DNA from: Phlyctochytrium arcticum
Lineage: Eukaryota; Chytridiomycota; Chytridiomycetes; Chytridiales; Chytridiaceae
Assembly (NCBI GenBank): GCA_025602905.1
Contig: JAHLKI010000004.1
Coordinates: forward strand, 434,001 to 498,000
Length of the DNA: 64,000 bases
Direction of reading: 5' to 3'
In this document: positions 1 through 9,405 of the stretch, in pieces
Numbering within the stretch: the stretch's first letter is position 1
Layout: each line of letters opens with the position of its first letter
Translations under genes and position numbers: made by a program
The notes under the pieces: model-generated
Told to the model about the DNA's origin: nothing
The model's database searches: none
The model's input: the letters and a program-made list of their open reading frames with translations, nothing else

Positions 1-204
1 TTGCAGCAATCTCTCGATTTCCGTGCCCACAGAGTTTTTTTGGAGGATGCAGATGCAGTTCGGAGCCTGAGGGAGCCTTTCGTTTGCGGATTGCTGGATG
101 ATAAACCCTTGGCCAATATTTGACGTGACGTAAAAACATCTACCGCCAAATTGATCTTCTACTCGTGTTCGAGAACCCTGCCAACGTTCGTTGCATGCAA
201 GTGT
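1..204 (-). CDS. Possible 3' or internal exon of a gene running off the left edge
   Basis: On the minus strand one frame stays open from a TGA at 205-207 to the window edge, about 68 codons. It contains the pieces RVEDQFGGRCFYVTSN and CICILQKNSVGTEIERLL, which read like folded protein rather than low complexity. Other minus frames just upstream (for example SDVYWTIDDWTSFRKWV near 300-350) also look protein-like, so there may be exons joined across short introns. I found no convincing splice pair. I do not recognise the family, and the call rests only on openness and composition. Confidence 0.2.
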
Positions 205-207
205 TCA

Positions 208-1719
208 GATCTTGTCGATAAGAAGGTTTCTGCGTGCGACTGGAATCTTCCTCAAGTCCCTGATGAGTTTGACAGCACCCATTTCCGAAAGGACGTCCAG
301 TCGTCAATGGTCCAGTAGACATCTGAACCTGCAGCATACGCGATTGGCTCAAGCTGGGCTGGGATGGGATGTCAGAAGCAGTGGGTTATTCTCAAGAAAT
401 CTATTTTCTCTCGTTGAAACCTACGGGGGGAATCCCTCCCGAGCACCCCTTTATATATGTGGGGGAAGAAAACGAGCATTTTGACAGGTGAGCGCGGAGT
501 CGCGTCCCAAGCCCTGCCCTCAAGCCCAGCGCTCAGCCCTAGCCGCAACCTGTCCTTTTTTGGGCCTTGGGAAGAAAGCTTCGGATGAAGGTACAAGTTT
601 TTTTTTACTTGATATTACTTCCCGTCCGCCCGTGGTCGTCCACTCTGCCTTTTCGCCAATCACTCTCAGCAATCACCACCATCAAACAATTATCTCCTTC
701 ACCAATTCCCAGACTGTCCCTTTGCTGCCGTCAAACGCGTCGCATTCTGCTGCCCAGGATCAAAGACAGGGAAAAGTCTTCCGTGTGCCTTTCGAGTAAT
801 GCGTCCCATCATCAACTCCACTCTAAACACTCGACCCGAGATCCCGAGGGCCATGAACAGGCCATATAACGTAACTCGGCGAGCCTCCACTCCTTACACA
901 CATACATACATGATTTTGCTAGGTATACGGTTATTGACTCTCTTCTCGTCGTTATCTAGGATGCTACGCGCGTGACCACCTCCTTGTCGCTGCAACTCGT
1001 CGAAATATGACCCCGAAATTGCACACTTTCGCAATCTTACCTTTGCATTGGCAACGTTTTTACAAAGCATCCTTTTCCGTATCCATCTGTGAGAATCGAC
1101 GCCAAGATCTTGGTCACTTATATGCTTGGGATATCAGCTCAGCAATTGGGGGTGTATCCAGCTGCGATGTCCTCAACACCCGCAACATGGTCAAGATGGT
1201 TGGTTACGTGTTGGATGGAACTAATCTTTATTTTTTCCAGCGTTTAGCTGTAGTTGAATGCACATGCAAGGGTATACCTCTGTTGTTGCTGGTGTGAAAG
1301 AGCGCCTTCATTTTTTGTTTCCCGACATGAACACGGAGAAGGGAAGTTCCGTAAAACGCGGCCTATAACCAGGACTCGAGTCTCAGTTTCGAAACAATGT
1401 TATCATTCAGGTAAAGCTGATCCGTCCTTTTTCTTCGTTGGAAATGGTTGCTGTGGGTTCTACCTGTACCATCGCTCACCCCAGATGTCAGTCTCTGGTA
1501 ATGTAGTTTACTCCAGATTTTCCTTAACCAAAAAATACCGCCCGCCCACCATAGCTAAGGTGAATAAGTACATCGCAGCCAATGCATAAGTTTGGGTAGT
1601 CCAAGATATACGGAAATTCCACTTATGTTTTCACCCTAAATTCTCCGATTCCTCCGCGTTACTCCGCATGAATTCTTTGTGACATCATGCTGAGTTCCGT
1701 CACCCAGCGCGACCGAGGG
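208..1719. other. Long stretch without a convincing gene
   Basis: Several short open frames occur on both strands (for example near 488-869 and 1007-1589), but none has a recognisable domain, a good start context or a consistent splice structure. The last few hundred bases are the upstream region of the gene starting at 1836. They include a CRE-like TGACATCA at about 1680. Confidence 0.4.
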
Positions 1720-1726
1720 TATAAAA
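1720..1726 (+). promoter_or_regulatory. TATA box of the small tail-anchored protein gene
   Basis: TATAAAA lies 116 nt upstream of the ATG at 1836, followed by a pyrimidine-rich leader. Position and sequence suit a core promoter. Confidence 0.55.
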
Positions 1727-1835
1727 AGCGCCAGCTCTCCCGCATTTCCCTTTTTTACAACTCCATTAACTTTTTGCAATCTGCGCAATCTTTGCAATCT
1801 CGCTACAGTTACCTTAAACACAGCTTACTGAAACA

Positions 1836-2442
1836 ATGTCAAAGTCACCACTGCCCGAATACCCGACTCCTATGCATGCCGATACCGAAGAGGTATGTAC
1901 ACCAAAGCCGGTGACCATTATAACTCTCCGCTAATTGGACCGAAAAAAACAGTTCCCTACTCCGTCTGAGGCGGCAGAAAAGCATCTGAATCCCAACCCC
2001 CCAGTAAGTGTGCGAAGAATCCCTGTATCATGTAGCAAAAAGCTGATTGTAATGTGTCCTGCAGCCCCTGGAAACCGGTCTGAGTGACATGCCCGAACTC
2101 CCCGAACTCGTCCACAACCACCATTCAACACATCCTCACTCGGTCTCTCCCACCACCTCTGCCGGCTCAAGTACTGAAAACTACGCGGAAAAGGCCGCCG
2201 AAAAGGGCAAGAAATTAAAGTCGAAGGCCAAGGCCTCCGCCAAAAACGTGTCTCAATCCGCTCACGACAAAAAGGAAGAATTGCGCCGGGAGGCTAAAGC
2301 CAAGGGCATCCCTACAACTTGGGCAGAGGCTTGGGAGCAAAACTGGATCTTGACAACTGTAGGCGTTGTAGCTACCGTCACAGTCGGTGCACTTGCGATC
2401 CGCAGATTCAAGCCCGAGTGGGTTGCGTTCCTGCGTCGATAA
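1836..2442 (+). CDS. Small Lys/Ala-rich protein with a C-terminal membrane anchor
   Basis: Three exons are inferred: 1836-1892, about 1954-2004 and about 2065-2442, joined by introns with GTATGT...CAG and GTAAGT...CAG ends. They give a protein of about 161 residues. The N-terminal half is Pro/Ser-rich. A highly charged Lys/Ala/Glu helix follows (KKLKSKAKASAKN), then a single hydrophobic segment WILTTVGVVATVTVGALAI about 14 residues before the C-terminus, ending in RRFKPEWVAFLRR. The layout is that of a tail-anchored protein facing the cytosol, with a basic tail typical of mitochondrial or peroxisomal outer-membrane anchors. Fungal OM14-like proteins are one possibility, but I cannot assign it. 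The TATA box at 1720 supports the start. Confidence 0.6.
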
Positions 2443-2886
2443 ATTCTGGAGTAGTTTTGCATTCTATGACTACAGTACACAATTTTGTTCCATTATCTTA
2501 AACCCTCTCTCATTTGTTTGTATACATCGCGCATATACTAATACTCTCTCAGCATGTAGCCTTCTTTTTGTAGTATTTTTAACCAATGCATTTGCTTCTT
2601 TGATTCACTTGCTTAATGTGAAATTCAAGAGTCGAGATTTGGAGCACAAACCGAAGCAAGATTTAGACGGACAAGAAAGTTGGTGAATTGGTAAAGATCA
2701 CATTGTTGAGTCGAAGCATTTAAATACAAGAGAAGCCGCGATTAATTATAACTACTAGGTATGCGAGATAAATATGCTACGTGAGATGAGATAAACGAGA
2801 AAGTATGTGCGAAGAAGATGTGTTGGTATGATGCGGGTGGGAAAAATTAAAAAATGTGGGGGTGTGAGTGATGTTGTGTGGGAAAA
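2443..2886. other. Convergent intergenic region
   Basis: This region separates the convergent ends of the tail-anchored protein gene and the first I9-repeat gene. It is AT-rich and shows no open frame with protein-like composition. It probably holds only the two 3' UTRs. Confidence 0.5.
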
Positions 2887-3942
2887 TTAGTTGTTGATGG
2901 TGACTTCGGAATCCTTCTCGACTGAGGCAACTCCAGGAATGTTCTTGAGGTCATCGACAAAGTTCATGTCCCAACGAACAACAGCCCCGTTGATGAGAGA
3001 CAGGCGGTTGATGATCTTGCCGCGGGCGTTGATGAGAGATTCAATGGTGGCGGCTTCAGCGGCAGAGAGCTCGTTGGCAAAAGTGATGATGTAGGTTTGG
3101 AGTTCGGGGATGGTAATCTCACGGGGGCGCTTGATGGAGACCTTCTCGTCCTTTTCGACAGTGGCAACACCAGGCAAGTTCTTGAGCTCGTCAATGTTGT
3201 TCATGTTCCAGCGGACGACGGCACCGTTGATGATGGAGAGACGGTTGACGAGCTTGCCGCGGGCGTTGATGAGGGACTCCATAGTGGCAGACTCGGTAGC
3301 GGAAAGTTCCTTGGAGAAAGTGATGATGTAGGTTTGGAGCTCAGGGATGGAAATCTCGCGGGGGTGGTTGATGGAGACCTTGCCGTCCTTCTCGACTGTA
3401 GCAACACCAGCCATGTTCTTGAGCTCGTCAACGTTGTTCATGTTCCAGCGGACAACGGCACCGTTGATGAGTTCGAGACGGTTGATGAGCTTGCCGCGGG
3501 CGTTAATGAGGGATTCGAAGGAAGCGGCTTCGGTGGCGGAGAGTTGCTTGTTGAAGGTGACAATGTAGGTCTGGAGCTCGGGGATGGTGATTTCGCGGCG
3601 GCTGATACCGCTGGCAACGGGGACGACGTAAGAGATGGTGGGAGCTTGGAGAAGAGTGTCGACGAGTTCGTGGTACATGACAACCCGCATAACAGCTTGA
3701 TCTTCCTGGGTGTATTCCTCGCAGATGCTGCCACGGATGGGTGCAGACAGGATGGTGTTGCGGACAGAGGTAAAGTCATCCGAGGTGAGAGAGACGCCAG
3801 CGTTGAATCCGATCATGTAGTCCTTGAGTTCAGGAATGCGAATCTCATCCGTGCCGCAGATGGTGGTTGTGGGAAGAATGGGAGCCGAGGCAACAAGGCC
3901 GACAAGGGCAGAGAAGATGGTGGCGACTTTGGCAAAGTGCAT
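2887..3942 (-). CDS. Secreted protein of tandem inhibitor-I9-like modules (three similar repeats plus one divergent)
   Basis: This is an intronless 351-residue reading frame. Residues 1-19 form a signal peptide (MHFAKVATIF..LVASA). A divergent first module spans about 35-113 and three closely similar modules span about 117-195, 196-275 and 276-351. Each begins IPELQTYI(I/V)TF, contains ESLINARGK and NGAVVRW(N/D)MN, and ends (P/A)GVA(T/S)VEKD. This is the pattern of peptidase-inhibitor I9 domains (subtilisin propeptides: YIVTF at the start, PGV..VE.D at the end). No S8 protease domain follows, so the likely role is a stand-alone secreted inhibitor of subtilisin-like proteases. Boundaries carry RR, PR or KRPR, possibly cut by a Kex2-type protease. 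A shorter paralogue lies at 6015-6833. The I9 assignment is by motif; inhibition is inferred. Confidence 0.8.
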   Translation of the reverse strand: MHFAKVATIFSALVGLVASAPILPTTTICGTDEIRIPELKDYMIGFNAGVSLTSDDFTSVRNTILSAPIRGSICEEYTQEDQAVMRVVMYHELVDTLLQAPTISYVVPVASGISRREITIPELQTYIVTFNKQLSATEAASFESLINARGKLINRLELINGAVVRWNMNNVDELKNMAGVATVEKDGKVSINHPREISIPELQTYIITFSKELSATESATMESLINARGKLVNRLSIINGAVVRWNMNNIDELKNLPGVATVEKDEKVSIKRPREITIPELQTYIITFANELSAAEAATIESLINARGKIINRLSLINGAVVRWDMNFVDDLKNIPGVASVEKDSEVTINN

Positions 3943-4073
3943 GATGATGGTTGAGAGATGAGGTTTGTGAATGAGGTTTGAGAAGATGAAGAGAAGTGCA
4001 GATGCTACTATTGAGAAGTAGAGATGATGTTGCGAGGGATGATGAGAAGCAAGGGAAGTTGCCGATGCCTCTC

Positions 4074-4082
4074 CTTTTTATA
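4074..4082 (-). promoter_or_regulatory. TATA box of the first I9-repeat gene
   Basis: Minus-strand TATAAAAAG, preceded by ATGT, lies 132 nt upstream of the ATG at 3942. The same string occurs upstream of the paralogue at 6930, and the stretch between TATA and ATG also shares GATGATGAGAA, so the promoter was probably duplicated with the gene. Confidence 0.6.
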
Positions 4083-6014
4083 ACATTTGGATGCCCTCAA
4101 CAACAACCTTTGCAAAAAAAAAAAGGACGCTGCCTGCCGAACTCTGAAGAAGCTGGAGAAAAAAAAGATTCTCATCCCGGGTGGAAGAGTAATAATTACC
4201 GTCTGGAAGTGGATATGACTTGGAAAAAATAAAATCCGGAACGTGCCGGGATGCCCACAAAAAAAAGAAGGTTGTGAAAAGGAAGAAACCCCGCCAACTC
4301 TTTCAGGGCTTGTGCGCTCGGAGTTGGTAGGACGGTGGCATTTGTTCGCTTGGCCCAAGTTGGCCGGGAAGCTCGACCGCCGAGCCACACTGAGGACACA
4401 TCCCCCCAACATTCCCAACGGGCCCAACCGGACGTCACGACTTGGAGACCAAAAGGCTTTGCTCAACGCCGCCCGACCAAAGCATTTTCACCTCGCAGTC
4501 TTACTCCGTCCATTCACAGGGAAGCTCTCTTGACAAATACCCCAGCCATGATTCTGCAAAAAACTTGAAGCAAGACTTGACAAAATTTCCCAAGAAAAAA
4601 AAAAGAATAAGCTCTGACTCCGTCCGTCGTATATATAGAATTTTGCAAGTTGAGGACTGGGTCCGTCCGCCTTATATTTTTTTTCATTCGTTAATCGAAT
4701 ATTCTATGACAAGTTGTGAATTTAATTAATTGAATGGGAAAAGCTTGAAAGTCAAAATTCCGAATTCGGCATCATACATAAATTTTTTGATGGACAAGGT
4801 GTCAACATTCGTTTCCAACGTCCCGACTCCCGACTGCGTGCAATTCAGAGCTCTCAATACACAAAACTCCAAATGCCACTGGGCAGACGTCCTGCTCTTT
4901 TCAATTTTTAATTCTCTCGTCAACTCGGACAACTCCGAGTGTACAAATACAGCAAGTGTACCACCAAGGTGCCAGCTTACCAGACATACCTTTTTTTTGC
5001 CGAACCGGCCCGAACGCACACACGTGGCGGCGCAAAGCAATGTGCGTCCTGTGCGTGCGGCGGAGATTGTGGGGTAATTCTCTTCGACTTTTTGACTTTT
5101 GTAACTCCAGCCCCTGGGTGAGGACAAATTAGTTAAAAAAAATTGGGAAAAAAAAAAGGAATATTCAAGGCGGAGGGTGTCATTTCATGTCCCTTTCATA
5201 ATTGACTGAGGTTGAGACCCGGGATTCCTGATGATTTTTTTCGTCGCAAAGCATTTTGGTACCTTGGACAATGGACACATACCAGAGACACAGCCTTCGT
5301 CCAATCCATTCGTCATCAAGGAAGTTGATGAATGTCAGCAGAACTGTGATTCATTGTCAGAATCAACGACTTCAGATTATTGGCTTGAGGTCGCTTGATT
5401 GTTGAGTTGAATGGATGTGGCTGCAAGTTGCAATTATTAGCTGCACTGTCTGTTGAATTTACCTGTGCATGTATGTCTTGAGAAAGGGTCTTGGTATGAT
5501 GGGGAGCAGGCACGAACTTACGGGTGAATGTCATCCTTAACTTCGACTATTAGCAGAGGTTCTATGATGGGCGATTGAAGCATCTTGTATCTCTGTAAAA
5601 GAAATGTATGATATCTGAATCGTGATTCAATGCGTCTACTAGCTCCGGTAAATCTGAAAACCAACCCAGAACTCATAACAGCATCTTAATTGTGACCCTT
5701 CCAACGAAACCATGCATCATTTCTGTTTGTCACAATTATGAGTCGCTGTAAGCAACGAAACCCCCTTCTTGTCGCGATCTATCATAATTTGGCAAAACAA
5801 AGAGAATATGGAAAAGAGCGATGTATAAGTTGTTTGAGACTAGTATGATTCTTTAGATTCCAAAAAGTTGGATGATTACAGGGAGATACTTTACAATGAG
5901 AAAATGAATAGAAAACTGGTGTTATGAGGTAAGAGATGTATGTTATATACAAGCAACATGCGTGGGAAATATTATGAGAGGGGGAACGTCGACTGGTGGG
6001 GTTTAAATGATAAA
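4083..6014. other. Intergenic region between the two I9-repeat paralogues
   Basis: About 1.9 kb without a supported gene. The part nearer 4083 carries several A-tracts and is upstream sequence of the first paralogue. The part nearer 6014 is the 3' side of the second. Short open frames (for example 4730-5077) have no recognisable features. I see no tRNA or transposon end. Confidence 0.45.
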
Positions 6015-6833
6015 CTATTGACCAATGGTGACTGCAGCATCCTTTTCGACAGAGGCGACACCGGCCATGTTCTTCAATTCATCGACAGCATTCATGTCCC
6101 AACGAACGACTGCACCGTTGATGATGGCAAGGCGGTTAACGAAAACTCCACGCGCGTTGATCAAGGACTCCAGCGTAGACAGCTCGGTTGCGGAAACTTC
6201 CTTTTCGAAAGTGATGATGTAGGTCTGCAGCTCTGGGATGGTGATGTCGCGAGGGAGGTTGATAGACATCTCGCTGTCCTTCTCGACTGAAGCGACTCCA
6301 GACATGTTTTTGAGATCTTCAACAAAGTTCATGTCCCAGCGGACAACAGCGCCATTGATGAGTTCGAGACGGTTGACGAGCTTGCCGCGGGCGTTGATGA
6401 GAGATTCGATGGATGCGGCTTCAGTAGCGGAGAGGACTTTGCTGAAGGTGATGATGTAGGTTTGGAGTTCGGGGCTGCTGATATCGCGACGGTTCATACC
6501 GCTGGCAATGGGGACAACGTAGGAGATGGTGGGAGTTTGGAGCAGGGTGTCGACGAGTTCATGGTACATGACCACGTTCATGATAGCTTGATCGTCCAGG
6601 ATGAATTCCTCACAGATTTGGCCTTCGATGGGAGCGTTCAAGATGGTGTTGCGCACAGAGATGACTTCGTCCGAGGTGATTGAGACGCCAGAGTTGAAGC
6701 CGATCATATAGCTTTTGAGGTCAGGATGACGGACCGCACCAGTGCCGCAAATGTTGGTGGTGGGAAGGATAGGAGCCGAGGCGACAAGGCCAATGAGGGC
6801 AGAGAAGATGGTGGCTACTTTGGCAAAGTGCAT
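6015..6833 (-). CDS. Secreted protein of tandem inhibitor-I9-like modules (two similar repeats plus one divergent)
   Basis: An intronless 272-residue protein, paralogue of the one at 2887-3942. The start is placed at the ATG giving MHFAKVATIF, because the peptide there is a clear signal sequence identical to the paralogue; the upstream in-frame extension lacks an ATG. One divergent module is followed by two standard modules with IPELQTYIITF-type starts, ESLINARG, NGAVVRWDMN and GVASVEKD. The first module boundary has MNRR before DISSPELQ, a possible dibasic processing site, and the second has NLPR. Compared with its neighbour it has one module fewer, so modules have been gained or lost since the gene duplication. 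It probably acts outside the cell as a protease inhibitor; that function is inferred. Confidence 0.8.
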   Translation of the reverse strand: MHFAKVATIFSALIGLVASAPILPTTNICGTGAVRHPDLKSYMIGFNSGVSITSDEVISVRNTILNAPIEGQICEEFILDDQAIMNVVMYHELVDTLLQTPTISYVVPIASGMNRRDISSPELQTYIITFSKVLSATEAASIESLINARGKLVNRLELINGAVVRWDMNFVEDLKNMSGVASVEKDSEMSINLPRDITIPELQTYIITFEKEVSATELSTLESLINARGVFVNRLAIINGAVVRWDMNAVDELKNMAGVASVEKDAAVTIGQ

Positions 6834-6929
6834 GATGATTGAGGGATGTGGTGAGAGATGAGGTATGAGTGAAGGACTTTGAAGATGCGAGATGATGAGA
6901 AACAAGATGGGGAGATGCAAACTTGAGGG

Positions 6930-6938
6930 CTTTTTATA
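6930..6938 (-). promoter_or_regulatory. TATA box of the second I9-repeat gene
   Basis: Minus-strand TATAAAAAG, preceded by ATGT exactly as in the paralogue, lies 97 nt upstream of the ATG at 6833. Confidence 0.6.
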
Positions 6939-8147
6939 ACATTTTCCTCCTCCTCAGAAAAGTAGGTTTCCCCTGGACGTTTCCGAAGATTCTTGCAAAA
7001 AAAGAATCCTTGATGAGGCTTTGGGGAAAAAAAAACAGGTTCATCATTTCGTGCGGACGGAGGCAGGGACGGAGCAACTTTTGAAAAATCAAGTACGAGT
7101 CTATGAGCGGGATATTTCATTAAAAAACGCTAATGCTTTTAGGTGCTCATTAAAAAAAAAACTAAAAGAGGGCCTTGGAGGGAAACTGCCACGGCCCAGG
7201 AGTCCGCTGCGGCGAACTCGAGAGTGTGTACTCATTGCAAGATATCATGCATGCATATCGCTACGCATGCTTCCGCAATTATCATCAGAAAGGAATGGAC
7301 TCCGGAAAAAAAAAGTATTATAATTCGTGAATAACAATGTTTGTCGAGACAAGTGGACCGCGGTGGACAGAGGAGACGATTATCAGTGGTACAGAAACCT
7401 GACATGAAGCATTGGGAGGGCTAATAACTCGCACTTTTACTTTTTTTCTCGGCGCTCATTCTGACATAAACTTTCCGACTGAATTGAAGACCGACTCTGT
7501 TCGTCGACCCCTCTTATTGCGAAGGACAAATTAATTGGCACATTTATGATACCTGAACATGAAGGTCGTCCTCAGAAAAAAAAAGTTGGGAAAACAGATG
7601 AATGAAGGGATGGAGATTCAATTGAAGCTGGTCAAACACAGGGTCAAACATTGGAAGTGGGCGGGTCGAATCGTCGATTGCAAATGTCCACAAGCACATC
7701 CTGAGATATGCGCAAATGCGCAGCACGAGATGACATGAACGCGTCCAATAGGACCGACCTTGCATGTGCCTTGCATGCATGCTGTCAACGCTAGGCCACG
7801 AACTGCTGCACTGTTTTGTGATAGATGAGCTATCGCCAGTGCATACCCATACCCCTCCTCATCATAAAGCAGAGGGCAGTTGTTTTTTGAATTTGGGCGA
7901 AAAGCGGGACTTGAAAGTTGTTCAAGACCGAACCGACAACGCTCGTACCGTAGTCATCGAGCCTATAGGGACTGGCCATCCTATCGATCCTATCGGGTTC
8001 CTTGGCAAGGCAAAGGACACAGCTGCGTGCACCATTGTCGCAGGGACGCCCGAAAATCCAAGTAACTCTTCATCGTTCTCAACTCAAGAACTCCCCTCCA
8101 ACAAATACTGAGTGGACAAAGCCGAAAACTATTATTTCTGCAACATC
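6939..8147. other. Intergenic region, nothing recognised
   Basis: About 1.2 kb with A-tracts (near 7150 and 7310) and short unconvincing frames. The left part is upstream sequence of the second I9 gene; the right part abuts the 3' end of the hypothetical gene on the minus strand. Confidence 0.4.
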
Positions 8148-9071
8148 TTACACTACAGTGATGGATCCAAAATAACACGCCTCTCGCAGGAACATTCCCG
8201 CAGGATCCTCCTCTGTCATAATGACATTGTCTAGATCATCCGAGAAGATAACTTGGGCCTTCTTGATCCGATTCATTCGAGCGGCAACAAGGTCGTGCGA
8301 GCCAAAGTCAGATACTTCAGACCAGTTATCGTCATCCCGTGAAGCGGCGGCATCGCCTTGATGGAACGAGTCAAAATCGAGACCGGCCACCTCGTAAGCC
8401 CATCGTTGAACCGACGACGAGCGGGAATAATTTGGTGCAGGGCGACTGCTACCGGAAGCTGCGCTTGAGAAATCAATAACCCACTGAGCTTCAGTTGAAG
8501 GAAGGGGGCGTTTGTCATCGTCTTGACTCTGATGATTTTCTTCCTTGTCCTCCTCTTCGTCCTCACTTTCACCTGCACCAATTGAATCGATCATGGCAAA
8601 CGTTTCTATTAGATCGTCCAACCGCGCTCGTTCCTCATTCGGGACAGTGGCTACTGGGTGTGAAGCTGTCCGTGTCTTACTCATAGTGACATGGATGGCA
8701 GGATACAAGCATATGTACGCGGAAGTGCGATTCCAACCGTTGACCGTTGTCAGGGCTGCATGCTCATTATGGGATGGAGTAGGTGCAAGGGCAAGGAAAC
8801 GATTTCTCTTCTCGGGATCATCTTCGAATTGAGTCATGATGTCTTTACCACCGAACGCGGTGCAAAAGTGGACCGCGAACGTTGTCGTTTTCGCCAGACG
8901 GTCCCGAACGTAACAGAGGCGGGATTCAGGAAGGACACTGTCCGCAAGACCGCCGGACTGTCGCGACGAGGGTCGAGAATACGACGCCGCCGACACATCG
9001 CTAGGAATAACGACGGTCACTTTGCAGAAGGTCCCCGGCTCTGGGATAAAGATGTTGGTTCGCTTCGGCAT
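8148..9071 (-). CDS. Hypothetical protein with an acidic central region
   Basis: An intronless frame of 307 residues starting at an ATG (MPKRTNIFIPEPG). Residues about 1-130 are mixed and look globular (TTTFAVHFCTAFGG, NGWNRTSAYICLYPAI). Residues about 167-187 form an acidic run rich in Glu and Asp. A Ser-rich stretch follows, then a second globular-looking part (QRWAYEVAGLDFDSF, KKAQVIFSDDLDNVIMTEED). I do not recognise the family, and I see no signal peptide or membrane segment. It is divergent from succinyl-CoA ligase alpha, with a long inverted repeat between the two genes. Length and balanced composition make it likely to be real. Confidence 0.6.
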   Translation of the reverse strand: MPKRTNIFIPEPGTFCKVTVVIPSDVSAASYSRPSSRQSGGLADSVLPESRLCYVRDRLAKTTTFAVHFCTAFGGKDIMTQFEDDPEKRNRFLALAPTPSHNEHAALTTVNGWNRTSAYICLYPAIHVTMSKTRTASHPVATVPNEERARLDDLIETFAMIDSIGAGESEDEEEDKEENHQSQDDDKRPLPSTEAQWVIDFSSAASGSSRPAPNYSRSSSVQRWAYEVAGLDFDSFHQGDAAASRDDDNWSEVSDFGSHDLVAARMNRIKKAQVIFSDDLDNVIMTEEDPAGMFLREACYFGSITVV

Positions 9072-9101
9072 GCGGTGTTTGGTTGTGTGGGGTGAAGAGG
9101 A

Positions 9102-9162
9102 TTGACACAGTGCAGTCTTAAGTTAGTACCGGAAAAACTAACTAAAGACTGCACTGTGTCAA
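9102..9162. repeat. 26-bp inverted repeat with a 9-nt loop in a divergent promoter
   Basis: The left arm at 9102-9127 begins TTGACACAGTGCAGTCTT. The right arm at 9137-9162 is its reverse complement with a single mismatch. The spacer is ACCGGAAAA. The structure starts about 30 nt upstream of the ATG of the minus gene (9071) and ends about 240 nt upstream of the ATG at 9406, so it would form a strong hairpin or cruciform between the two genes. It may be a small foldback element or a dyad binding site. Confidence 0.85.
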
Positions 9163-9405
9163 GTGTGTCAAGGATGTGAAGTCTTGAAGGACCAGAAGGA
9201 CAATGAAGGTCGGAGACATCGCCGACTGTCTGGGCCTGCGCCACAGCGGCTGGAACCGGCGAGTGGGAGGCACAGTCATGTTTGCTGAGAGAAAGACCAA
9301 GGACCTCCTTGCCGGAGCAATTCGAAATTTCGCAAGTCCATCTTCCCTTTCCTCTCAGCTCCTACCTCGTAAAACGGCCCCAACGTCCTACTGCCTCTTG
9401 AAAAG

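Noticed and set aside
1007..1589. Two overlapping plus-strand frames near 1.0-1.6 kb as genes
   Set aside because: No domain, no splice structure and no promoter elements that fit. Composition is not protein-like.
3097..3954. A 285-codon plus-strand frame opposite the first I9 gene
   Set aside because: It mirrors the repeats of the real gene, is full of Asp/Gly/Val low complexity, and lacks any domain. It is a shadow of codon bias on the other strand.
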